Source of the DNA: an uncultured Ruminococcus sp.
Lineage (GTDB): Bacteria; Bacillota; Clostridia; Oscillospirales; Acutalibacteraceae
Direction: 5' to 3'
DNA: 20,280 nt
Assembly: GCA_902767175.1 (NCBI GenBank)
Contig: CACXGH010000060.1
Coordinates: 1 to 20,280, forward strand
In this document: positions 1-9,900 of the stretch, one piece after another
Numbering within the stretch: the first letter of the stretch is position 1
How the letters are laid out: each line of letters starts with the position of its first letter
The notes under the pieces: model-generated
Told to the model about the DNA's origin: nothing
The model's input: the letters and a program-made list of their open reading frames with translations, nothing else
Database searches by the model: none
Translations under genes and position numbers: made by a program

Positions 1-3
1 TAA

Positions 4-1050
4 GTGGATTTTTACAGCCTTGTTAAAGAAGCCGTAACAAAGGGCGCATCCGATATTCATATCGCATCGGGCAATCACCCTGCGTATCGTCTTCACGGTA
101 ATGTTTTCTTTACGAATGATCCCGCTTTGAATGAAGCAGAAGTAACTGCTATTATCAAAGCAGTGCTCAACAAGTCGAGGTTCGAGACCTTCCTGCAGAC
201 AGGTGAGGCAGACGCCGCAGTTGAGATCGGTGAATGCGGCCGTTTCAGAGCCAATGCATTCAGACAGCGTAACGGTACAGCGCTCGTACTTCGTGTAATC
301 AACAGCGTAGTACCGGAGCTTTCAACACTCAACCTTCCTAATTCTATCAGAAAGACTCTTGACCTTAACTCCGGTCTGGTTCTGATGTGCGGTCCTACAG
401 GTTCGGGTAAATCTACTACCCTTGCTGCTCTTATCAATGAGATCAATAAATATAAGAGCCGCCATATCATCACTATCGAGGACCCTGTTGAGTTCCTTCA
501 TACACCTAAGCGCTGCATTATCAATCAGAGAGAGATCGGACTTGACAGCCGTTCATATCCTATGGCTCTTCGTGCTGCGATGCGTGAAGACCCTGATATT
601 ATCCTCGTAGGTGAGATGCGTGACCGTGAGTCTATTCAGATCGCACTTACCGCTACAGAGACAGGTCACCTTGTATTCTCGACAGTACATACAGAGGGTG
701 CAGCTAAGACCATCGACCGTCTTGTTGATATCTTCCCGCCGGATCAGCAGCAGCAGATCAGAGTTCAGCTCTCAACATCACTGAAGGCAGTTATCTCACA
801 GAGACTTCTTCCCCGTGCAACAGGCGGACGAGTTGCAGCGTTTGAGATCATGTTCGTAACAACAGCTATAAGTAACCTTATCCGTGAAAATAAGGTAGCA
901 AATATCCAGCAGTCTATCCAGCTCGGTCAGCAGTACGGTATGATCACAATGAGCAAGAGTATAGATAACCTCCTTGCTCAGGGTCTTATCACAGAGCAGA
1001 TCGCAAGAGCTTGGAACTTCGATATAGGCGATACTGATGCCAGAAGATAA
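4..1050 (+). CDS. pilT: Type IV pilus twitching/retraction ATPase, PilT family
   Basis: Hexameric cytoplasmic ATPase expected to power pilin disassembly (retraction) at the base of a type IV pilus. The 348-aa length is normal for PilT. Visible motifs: an N-terminal PAS-like part (GASDIHI near residue 15), Walker A GPTGSGKST at 130-138, Asp box TIEDP at 157-161, Walker B with DPDIILVGEMRD at 196-207, His box HLVFSTVHT at 222-230, and AISNLIRE at 288-295. The last matches the PilT signature AIRNLIRE with R to S at its third residue. The start is GTG at 4: an in-frame TAA occupies bases 1-3, and MDFYSLV aligns with the usual PilT N-terminus; its ribosome binding site lies outside the window. The gap to pilC is 14 bases, so the two are co-transcribed. 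An extension ATPase (pilB) is not in the window and may lie upstream. PilT versus PilB rests on length and the AIxNLIRE motif. Confidence 0.93.
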   Translation: MDFYSLVKEAVTKGASDIHIASGNHPAYRLHGNVFFTNDPALNEAEVTAIIKAVLNKSRFETFLQTGEADAAVEIGECGRFRANAFRQRNGTALVLRVINSVVPELSTLNLPNSIRKTLDLNSGLVLMCGPTGSGKSTTLAALINEINKYKSRHIITIEDPVEFLHTPKRCIINQREIGLDSRSYPMALRAAMREDPDIILVGEMRDRESIQIALTATETGHLVFSTVHTEGAAKTIDRLVDIFPPDQQQQIRVQLSTSLKAVISQRLLPRATGGRVAAFEIMFVTTAISNLIRENKVANIQQSIQLGQQYGMITMSKSIDNLLAQGLITEQIARAWNFDIGDTDARR

Positions 1051-1064
1051 GGGAGTGAAGAGCA

Positions 1065-2321
1065 TTGAAATATAAGTATGTGGCGATGAACGCCAGAAGT
1101 CAGAAAAAAGAGGGTACAATAGAAGCTGATTCGCAGGCAGAGGCTACCAATAAACTGCGTGAAAAAGGCTTCGTTGTGCAGGATCTTATGGCTCTCGGCA
1201 AAGACAGCGATGAGCCTACAAGTATATGGCAGATGGATCTCGGCGGAGATGTTCATACCAAGAAGATAAAGCCTAAAAAGCTGCTCATGGTTTTCAACCA
1301 GCTCGGTATGATGATGAAAGCCGGTATCAACCTTTCTCTCTCGATGCAGATCATGATCGACTCCGAAAAAGATGTCAGCATGAGAAAAATACTTCGTGAG
1401 ATAAACGAAAACCTCTACAGTGGTTTTACACTTTCTCAGGCAATGAGAAACTTTGCAGGCTTTCCGCCTATATACATAAGCATTATTGAAGCCGGTGAGG
1501 CAAACGGTCGTCTTGATGATTCATTTGAGCAGTGTGCTCTTATCTGTAAAAAGGATATGGCTCTGTCAGGTAAGATCAGAGGCGCTCTCATGTATCCTGC
1601 CTTCCTTATGGCTCTTGTTATTATCGTTGTTATTATCCTTACTGTATTCGTACTTCCGACCTTCGCAGGAGTATATTCTGACTTCGGCGGAGAGCTGCCC
1701 GGACTTACGAAGTTTATGATGGGCTTCTCTGATGTTCTCATCGGTTGGTGGTGGCTCATCATCATCGTTATCGTTGGTATAGTATTCGGTTTCAGAACAC
1801 TCAAAAAGACCAACGCAGATTTTGCAATGGGTTGGGCGAAGCTCCAGCTCAAAATACCGCTTGTAGGACCTATCATTCGTCAGAGTTCACTTGCAAGGTT
1901 CTGCCGTCTGATGTCTACACTTACAGATGCAGGTATCCCGATCCATAAGGCTATGGCACTTGCAAGAGATGTTGTACCTAACCTCTTTGTTCGTGAGAAG
2001 GTACAGGCAGTTCTTGATGATGTACAGATCGGTGTTACTATCCATGACGCAATGGCAAAACACCCTGTATTTGATCCCATTCTCGTATCAATGATCCGAG
2101 TAGGTGAGGAATCCGGTATGCTTGGTGACTCACTCCACAAGATGTCAGACCTCTTTGAAGCACAGACAGACGAGTCAACTCAGAAGCTCACAGACATGAT
2201 GACTCCTATCATGACGGTTGTTATCGGTGTTGTTGTTGCAACGCTCGTAATCTCCATGATTCTGCCTATGTTCGGTATGTACAGCCTCGTTGGCGGATCT
2301 TCTTCCACAGCAAACAAATAA
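1065..2321 (+). CDS. pilC: Type IV pilus inner-membrane platform protein, PilC/GspF family
   Basis: Polytopic platform protein that links the cytoplasmic ATPases to pilin insertion and extraction. It has 418 aa, typical for the family. It carries two T2SSF repeats, about residues 74-197 (FNQLGMMMKAGINL...GEANGRLDDSFEQ) and 277-400 (ARFCRLMSTLTDAGIPI...VGEESGMLGDSL). Hydrophobic segments lie at about 178-202, 227-245 and 380-404. The start is TTG at 1065: GGGAG at 1051-1055 sits 9 bases upstream, and MKYKYVAMNARSQKKEGTI is the standard PilC N-terminus. It follows pilT by 14 bases and ends 14 bases before a strong terminator, so pilT-pilC form the end of one transcription unit separate from the pilins downstream. 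Confidence 0.95.
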   Translation: MKYKYVAMNARSQKKEGTIEADSQAEATNKLREKGFVVQDLMALGKDSDEPTSIWQMDLGGDVHTKKIKPKKLLMVFNQLGMMMKAGINLSLSMQIMIDSEKDVSMRKILREINENLYSGFTLSQAMRNFAGFPPIYISIIEAGEANGRLDDSFEQCALICKKDMALSGKIRGALMYPAFLMALVIIVVIILTVFVLPTFAGVYSDFGGELPGLTKFMMGFSDVLIGWWWLIIIVIVGIVFGFRTLKKTNADFAMGWAKLQLKIPLVGPIIRQSSLARFCRLMSTLTDAGIPIHKAMALARDVVPNLFVREKVQAVLDDVQIGVTIHDAMAKHPVFDPILVSMIRVGEESGMLGDSLHKMSDLFEAQTDESTQKLTDMMTPIMTVVIGVVVATLVISMILPMFGMYSLVGGSSSTANK

Positions 2322-2335
2322 AATCTATCCCTCTG

Positions 2336-2366
2336 GACGGTCGGTCAAAAACCGACCGTCTTTTTT
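2336..2366 (+). terminator. Rho-independent terminator after pilC
   Basis: A perfect 10-bp stem (GACGGTCGGT at 2336-2345 pairing with ACCGACCGTC at 2351-2360) with a CAAAA loop is followed at once by six T (2361-2366). It ends the pilT-pilC operon and insulates the pilin operon from it. Confidence 0.95.
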
Positions 2367-2696
2367 ATTTATCACATACTATAATGTATGGAGATGGAAA
2401 ACCTACATTTATAAATGTACAGTTTTTGCAATTGACTGTGCCAGTAACTGAAACTTTAAACCCGTCATTAATATGTATATAAAGTTAGAAATACACGGCC
2501 ATAAAAAAATGAAATAGTTACCCTCGGAATTGTCCGTAAAAGCAGAGAATAATACTTGATTTTACTCTCAATAATATAGAAAAATTCAAGTTTAGATGTT
2601 TAAACAACGTCAAAACCAACAATATGGTTAAAAATGGGCATTTAAAATAAACAAATTATAATCTTAAAATTTGTAAAAAAAGATAGCAAAAAAATC
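2367..2696. other. AT-rich intergenic region between the pilus motor and pilin operons
   Basis: About 330 bases with no credible open reading frame. It holds a 16-bp palindrome (2404-2419), listed separately. A weaker inverted repeat lies at 2651-2674, where ACAAATT pairs with AATTTGT, 23 bases upstream of the pilin promoter -35 box. It could be an operator region for the pilin operon or a transcribed leader; nothing in it matches a riboswitch or small RNA that I recognise. Confidence 0.5.
2404..2419. repeat. Perfect 16-bp palindrome upstream of the pilin operon
   Basis: TACATTTATAAATGTA is a perfect inverted repeat with no spacer. Its symmetry would suit a dimeric regulator, but it lies about 280 bases upstream of the pilin promoter and is AT-rich, so a chance palindrome is possible. 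Confidence 0.4.
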
Positions 2697-2724
2697 TTGA
2701 ATTGAAATTTGTTTATAGTATAAT
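2697..2724 (+). promoter_or_regulatory. Sigma-A-type promoter of the pilin operon
   Basis: TTGAAT (2697-2702), a 16-bp spacer and a perfect TATAAT (2719-2724). Transcription would start near 2731, about 60 bases before the first prepilin start codon. An overlapping TTGAAA at 2702-2707 is only 11 bp from the -10 box and was not used. Confidence 0.75.
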
Positions 2725-2792
2725 ATAAATGAATAAATATAAGTGGGAGAATGCTTTGTTGCGGAAAGAGCGTTCAGAAGGAGGAAATATTA

Positions 2793-3335
2793 ATGGAAAA
2801 ACGAATGCGGCAAAAAATTCCAAAGCTCAGATCCAAAAAGGGTATGTCACTTGTTGAGCTGATCGTCGGAATAACCATTCTGGTCATCGTTTTCGGTGCG
2901 ACCCTCAGTGCAATGACAAACGGCTACAGCAATACTATTTTCAATGCCGATGTCAATAAAAACGCTGTTGAGGGCGGATCCCTTAACGAGCTTATGGCTC
3001 AGATGGTCAAAAAGCAGGATTTTGCGGATGAAAATACCTGCAAAAAGTATTTCTTTGGCGATACTGTAGCAAAGGATCCCAACAGTGATGCTACGAATGC
3101 GGTACATATCACTGCGCAGGGCTTATTCAGTGATATCAGATACGTCCCCTACAATTCTTTCCCGTCAGATGCTTATGAAAATCAGTATACGATCAAAACC
3201 AATGCTGAATATAATGTAAAAAGCGGTGCAAAGACTTATAAGATCAAGGGCGTTGAGATCATCACATCCGTTACTAATGTCAGAGGCAAGCTTACAAATT
3301 CTTCATTTGTAGCCTACAAGAATCAGGAAAAATAA
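2793..3335 (+). CDS. Type IV prepilin-like protein (pilin 1)
   Basis: Exported pilin-like subunit of 180 aa. It has a basic leader (MEKRMRQKIPKLRSKKG), then the class III prepilin peptidase site after Gly17, then mature MSLVELIVGITILVIVFGATL. Glu sits at +5 and a hydrophobic helix of about 20 residues follows. The rest (about 140 aa) would be the globular head; I cannot place it in a named pilin subfamily. The start is ATG 2793, because AAGGAGG at 2778-2784 lies 8 bases upstream; an upstream in-frame ATG at 2751 would overlap that site and add residues atypical of a pilin leader. It is the first gene after the promoter at 2697-2724, 15 bases before pilin 2. It may be a minor pilin, since the major pilin is usually shorter and more abundant; this is not decided by sequence. 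Confidence 0.88.
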   Translation: MEKRMRQKIPKLRSKKGMSLVELIVGITILVIVFGATLSAMTNGYSNTIFNADVNKNAVEGGSLNELMAQMVKKQDFADENTCKKYFFGDTVAKDPNSDATNAVHITAQGLFSDIRYVPYNSFPSDAYENQYTIKTNAEYNVKSGAKTYKIKGVEIITSVTNVRGKLTNSSFVAYKNQEK

Positions 3336-3350
3336 GGGAGGGACGATGAA

Positions 3351-3965
3351 TTGAAGAAAAAAATAAAATCCAGGATCGGTCTTACCCTTGTAGAGCTTAT
3401 CGTTACGATAGCTATTCTCGGTATGGTCGCAGGTATGGGTGTCGGCATGGTCGGCTCTGCTATCAAGAACTATTCCACTGCCTCAACTACCGCAAGAGAA
3501 CAGGAAACAGCACTTGCTGTTGAATCCTTTATTCTCACCGCTGTGCGTACATCGTCCTCTGTCCAGTCTGTTTCTACAACGGCCGGATCATTCCCGTCTC
3601 ATGATGCAACTATGTATTATCTCTATTTCATGAACGGCACACTCAGGACAATGAGAAACGAAATCGAAAAGAAGGGTGTGAACCCTGTCGTTACGACTAT
3701 AAGCTATGAAGGTGTCGGCGAGATCAACTTTACTATCAGGAAACAGAAATCGGTAAAAGATGATCCTACCGATGAGAAAAAATTCATATATCTCTATTAT
3801 GAGATAAAAATGAGAGAGGGCTATACACTGAGAGGTTCAGCCGTTCTCAATAATGCTCCGTCAGATTATATTACAGCTCAGAAAGATGACAAGTACATAG
3901 AAAACGGCATCAGTGAGACAATTACATTTGATGACTCGAGCAAAGCACTTGCTATTGTTAAATAA
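3351..3965 (+). CDS. Type IV prepilin-like protein (pilin 2)
   Basis: Pilin-like subunit of 204 aa. A very short basic leader (MKKKIKSRIG) precedes the prepilin peptidase site; mature LTLVELIVTIAILGMVAGMGV has Glu at +5 and a Gly-rich hydrophobic helix. The remaining 160 aa have alternating beta-like segments (IYLYYEIKM, GYTLRGSAVL) typical of a pilin head; no subfamily is recognised. The start is TTG 3351, with AGGGAGG at 3335-3341 about 9 bases upstream. The ATG at 3346 is out of frame and stops after two codons. The ribosome binding site overlaps the stop codon of pilin 1, so the two are likely translationally linked. It is followed 23 bases later by the giant prepilin-like gene. Confidence 0.88.
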   Translation: MKKKIKSRIGLTLVELIVTIAILGMVAGMGVGMVGSAIKNYSTASTTAREQETALAVESFILTAVRTSSSVQSVSTTAGSFPSHDATMYYLYFMNGTLRTMRNEIEKKGVNPVVTTISYEGVGEINFTIRKQKSVKDDPTDEKKFIYLYYEIKMREGYTLRGSAVLNNAPSDYITAQKDDKYIENGISETITFDDSSKALAIVK

Positions 3966-3988
3966 TTAAGGAAAGGAGTTATGAGGTA

Positions 3989-6900
3989 ATGCAAAAAACT
4001 ATAATGAAAAACAGTAAAAAGGGTTTTTCATTGCCTATGGCTATTGCGACAAGCTTGTTTTTGATTATTATCTCCACGTCGCTGCTCTTTATATCCATTC
4101 AGAGTATGTCTACGACATCTGTTGATATCAGTGGCAGACAGGCTTATCTTAATGTCAGAAGCGCACTTGAATATGCCCGCTCTTACTATGCAACTCATGT
4201 AACCGATTATTCCAAGGTCGGAACAGAGTATCTTGTAATGAATGATCCCGGCGGTACTGTAAGTCAGGGCGCTGAGGTTAAGAAGAGCTTTGATCCGTCA
4301 GCTTCTTCTAATGCAAATTACAGCACCTATGTAATGGCAGTATATAAAAAGGGGACAGGTTCCGATAAGTCGACCCTGACTTTGACAGCCTTCTCCAAAT
4401 ACTCCGATGCATACGGCAATAAATCCAAGCTGGCAAGGCTCAGTGTTACTTATACCATAGGAAGTCAGGCACCAAACCGTCTGACGATTATAGGCGGTAC
4501 TCCGCGAAGTGAATCCGTAGGAGGTACAGACAGTATAACCCTTAATGTTAAAAAGCCTAAGTCCATGGACGATAAACTCTATACATACTATATATGGACA
4601 TATAAAGATTCAGGCAATGCATACGAGTTATATAACGAGAACAGCTACACAAGCTTTAACTATGACGAAAAAGTAATCAAGCCCAAGGGTTGGGTAGGCA
4701 GACTTAATACTTCCACTATGGATACTCCCAATAAGGTCGAGACTAATGAAAAGTGGGAAACCGTAGGTAATACTGCAGCACAGATTCAGAAGGGACCTCA
4801 GGGTGTATTCGCAGATACAGGTAACGGCTGGTTCATGGGTGAATACTTCATTCAGAAGGGCTATGTTCCGTGGTTCAATATCATCTTTGCTCAGCAAGGC
4901 TCTGTACTTGAAGGAACCGGAGGCGCAAGCAATATCTATGACTCTCAGCTGAACGAAATTTTCCACCTCTGGTATCTCGATCCCAGCGACAAGAATATTT
5001 ACTTTGAGTTCGCAGGTGATCAGAAGACCGAGATCGGCAGCAGAAGCGAATACTTTGAAAAGTACGGCACAAAGTTCTACACAAAGTATTATGAAAAAGG
5101 CTCATGGGACGGCAGACAGGGTCTTGATGACACTATCGTTGTCTATGTAAAGAACCCCAAGACTACTATCCATTTCAGGATAAAAGATCAGGACGATACT
5201 AACACCGTTACAACACTGCCCTCTTCTTTGTGGCCGAAAATCAAGAGCGTAACAAACAAGGACGGCAGTTCTATAAGCGGTACAAGTTATATCGGTACTG
5301 CATCAGGACAGAAGGAATCGAGCAATATTTCGATGCAGTATGAAGGCTGCGGCTGGTGGGTTGCAAGTGTTGAGACTAACAGAACCTTTGACCTTACGCT
5401 TCAGTATTCCGGCAGCGAACATAAGGCTTATGCGATAGATGCCAACTCTGTAAGCAATGAGTTCTGGCTCGTTGAGAATGACGGTCTTAATGTTCACATG
5501 ACAGAGGAATCGGCTCTCTATGATTTAGGCATAGATTCCGAGTCCTATGTAACCGTTCATGCAAAGATCGCTGATTACACTAAAAAAGCAACTCCCAAGC
5601 TTATCTATAACAAGGGAGCTATCACATCTACAATAGAAAGACTCGACCTTCTAAAAGAACTTCTCAATGCAACGCAGCTTGTATCTTCAAGATATACGGC
5701 AACCTCGTATCAGAAGGTAAAGGAAGCAATGGATGAAGGCTTCAAGCTGATCGATAATAAGAATTTTATTGATGAACAGGATGGCCCGACCGATGCTGAA
5801 AAGATACTTCAGGCAGATGTGGAGTATAAGAAGGCAAAGAAAAAGCTTGTAAAAGCAGTTGAAGCCCTTGTGAATGTAGAGACAACGATGAATGATGTCC
5901 GCGGACTTATCTCTCTTGTAAATCAGGGTAAATACGCTGAGCAGGAGCAGGCCAACAACGGCGAGTTCGATTCAGGTGCGTTCAGTAAATTCATGGGTAC
6001 TGCTGAAAGTCCTTCAAACTACACGAAGGCACAGGCAGCTGTCAACGATCCCAAGTCTGTTACATTGGACGAGGTCGCAGCTCTTGAGGAAGGTCTCCAG
6101 AATGACCTGACAGCACTCAGAGCAGCAAGACTTGACAGAGGCACTCTTTCGGCAAAAATCGAGGAATTAAAATCAAAGGAAAATCTGACCGGTGTATATG
6201 AGGCAGAAGGTCAGGCAGCATTTAATACTGCTATTCAGAATGCAAGGGTTGCTCTTGGACAGAAAGAAACATCACAGGGTGCGCTTAACGATGCATACGA
6301 TGCTCTTGTCGCTGCAGACAATGCTCTTGTAATGATTTCTGTGCTTGATGTTGAAAAGGTCAACGAGCTTCTTGCTCAGGCTAATGCAATAATATCAAAT
6401 GCAGAGACAAGCGGTAAGGTTAACTGCACAGATGATAGTTATGCAGCTCTTACAGCAGCTATAGCAGCTGCAAATACAGCTAAGGATAAGACAAAGCAGG
6501 ACGATGTCAATAAGCTTGCAGATGATCTTGAAGCTGCGCTTAATGCATATACTATCCTTAAGCCTGCTCAGAGTCTTGATGAGCTTAATTCACTGGGTGT
6601 AATAAGACTCTGGGTTATCAACAATTCCAAGGATACAACACTCAGCTATGAGGTACGCAAGTATTCAGAGAACAGCGCTACAGCTACAACTGTTGATATG
6701 ACAGGTCTTACTCTCTGGGGATCTGCAAAGGATTCAGAGTACCGTTATCTTGACATAGCTAAGGCAGACTGCGAGAAATTTGTAGTTGCTACAGCCAAAG
6801 ACGGTGCCGATATAGCTTCAACAGCAGACATCATGACAGACACAATTGGCGATGCCAATGCTTGTGTTGTTATCAATGAGGACGGCACACTTTCAACTGT

Positions 6901-9900
6901 GACCAAGATCGTTACAGTTTACGGCATATTCGACGGCGATGAAGTAAAGGGCAAGATCGGTACAGATACTATCGCATCATCATTTGATTCACCCTATTAT
7001 TGCTTCCGTTATCCGATAACTGATGCCAATAAGAATGAGAATTTTGGTGTTGTAAATAAGTATACACCTGATGTTGCCGGCGATCCTGCACCGTTTGATG
7101 CGTATAATGCAGGCAAGCTTGAAGCAGGTGAGTATATAATTCAGTATACTAAGGGTGTTAATACTGCATCTGTAATAAAGGTCAGTGATATATATCCCAA
7201 GTACTCTGCTGTTCCTACAGCTCCGGAAGAGCCTAAGGCAGGACCTACTCTTGCAAATGATGATATTCAGATAGGCGATGTTATACATACAAACGGTGAC
7301 TATGTATACTTCACCGATAATGATGATGGATATGGTCTGTGGAAGAACGGTTCAAATGAATTTTATGCACACTTCTGGAATGATTCGGGTTATTCAACAA
7401 CATGGCCCGGCAATAAAATGGATTTTTATAAGCAGAATGCAAGCGGTCAGAATATGTATATGGCAAAGGTACCTGATAATGCCAAGTATGTAATATTCAA
7501 CTGCGGCGGCGCCCAGACAGTCAATATTACCCTTCAAAAGGGCTACGGTTATTATAAGACCGGCTGGAGTGACGGAAAGATGACAGTAGGAAATTGGAAA
7601 GAGGCTACTGTTCAGTCCGCATCTGATTTCGGTCCCTATGAAACCGGAGTTATCTATATAACCAATAACTACAATTGGGATAATTTACAGATCTATTTCT
7701 GGGGTGATGGATGTAACGGCGCTCCGTTCCCGGGTTACTATCTTGATGAAACAGGAACTAAGGATGCTAACGGAAAAGTAATTTATAAAATCACACCTCC
7801 GAAGAATGCTACAAAGTTTATCGTAAATAACGGCAACGGAAGTCAGCAGACGGTCGATACTGCTCTTACGCTTGGTCACCATTACGAGTTTTCCGGCGGC
7901 TCAGGCGCTGCTTTCCAGCTTAAGGATCTCGATGCAGCCGCAGGCGGCGGCGGTGGCGGCGGCGGCGGTGAATCCGGCGGCGGCGGCACATATAATGAAG
8001 GCGGATATTCTGAATCCGACCTTACCGGAACCGATATGCAAATGGCTTATGTAGGCGGAAGAAAGGTAAGAATTCAGAATAAGTCATATTCAACCCTGTA
8101 TGGCAGCAGCAAAACAAGCTCCTTTAATTCTGAGATCAGTACAAGCAATCCGTTCGGCGGTTCCGGAATAAACAACGAATCCGGCGGTCGTCTCGGTCTT
8201 GCTGAGCTTACTGCATACTACGATTGGTACGAGTTCAAGATCCCTGTATCAACTCAGGCTGAGTACAGCTTTACAATAGAGGGTATGGATCCTTCTAAGT
8301 CAACTGTACAGACAAAGATCGTTGAACACGCAAGAGGCGATGTATGGCTGGAGATGCTTTCCAACTACAACGGCGGAAGCGGTCATTTCCAGAACTACAA
8401 TATCCTTACATTCGATCCTGAGGAATCACAGATCGGTGATACACTTACGGTTTACTTTAAGCTTCCTTATGTCGATACAGTATCAAATCCGACATACAAG
8501 ACATGGAAAGAACCTAACATCACAGTAGACGGTCCTTTTGTTGATAAGTATGTATACGATACCAAAATGACTGATAAGCTTAACCGTACAGCAAACAGCA
8601 ATATTTACTACAAGAGCAATATCCCGAAAAATAACCCCTTTATTACATTTACGGTTATAGGTCCGGATATTGATGATCCTACCAAGGAAAAGACATACGA
8701 GTATAAGACCTGTTTCCAGGGCGGAGACTATGTTCTCTTCGATCCTTCGCTCAATCATAACTACGGCGGTTGGGTAGAGTTTGTATCCGATCAGGAAAGA
8801 CTCAAGAGAGCTGTCAACCTGCTCAGAACAACATACTACGGCTGTAAGATCGCATCTCAGTACAACAACACCGGTAATGTATCCGATTCAGCATACTATA
8901 CCTACTCTACGGGTCTCTATAATCTCTATGAGAATTATTCAACGACCGTAACACAGAACGGATGTACCTTCTTCATTACCAAGAACTTTGAAAGTTCAGA
9001 TGATACATGGTGCTACAATGAGGCAATTTCTATAGAGAATTTCCTCAAATCGAGCAGAGCGCTGTATGTTACTATGAACGAAGCGAAAGCATATATCAGT
9101 GATCCTCTTAAGAACGATGATATGAGCGATTCTTATAAGATCCATGGTTCGGGCGGCGGCGTATATCCTGAGTATAATTCAAGAACTGTCAAGAACAGAA
9201 AATATACGGCTGCATCTGTCCAGACTCTCAGAAGCAAGCTTGCAAAAGGTGAGGAAGCTTTCCTCGGAACGGGAGGCACTACATCACTTGATAATGCAAG
9301 AAATGCAATAAAGAGTGCTATCTCCGGTCTTGAGATAATGAGTGAAGGCTCTATTGCAATGGTGCTCTTTGACTGCCAGAACAAGGTTGCTGACGGCTCA
9401 AAGTTCCAGATCAGATTTACTCTTACCGAAAGTCCTACAGGTTATAAGTACAGAGATGTAACGGAATATAACCCGGAGAGATATCCGATCTACTTCCTCT
9501 CTCCTGACGGTGAGAGCGACTATTCTACGATCTATAACGTTCAGTTTGTTGAGACTGACAAGTTAGGAAATGTCCATGAGCTTGGACAGGCTAAGCCCAG
9601 CATGAACATGAACGAAGCGTGGGTTTACATTGACCAGTCGTCCAACGGTAAGTGGTCTGCTAATACGGCATCTGACTACCGTGAGATAAATGCAGAGATA
9701 TTCGAGCAGACCAAGTATGATGCATCTTACCCGAATGATGCAAAGAAAACAGACAGGCAGGATTACATCATGAAGGTTGAAAAGACCGAAGTCGTTGGCG
9801 GTGTGCTCCAAAAGACATATAGTCCGATGACACTCCTCTTTACAAAGGATGCAGAAGTCAAGGCAGTAGCCGGTGCTCCGTTTGCTTCCTATGTGATCAA

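Noticed and set aside
2751..2792. Earlier start of pilin 1 at ATG 2751
   Set aside because: It would bury the AAGGAGG site that precedes ATG 2793 and add a Cys-containing leader atypical of prepilins.
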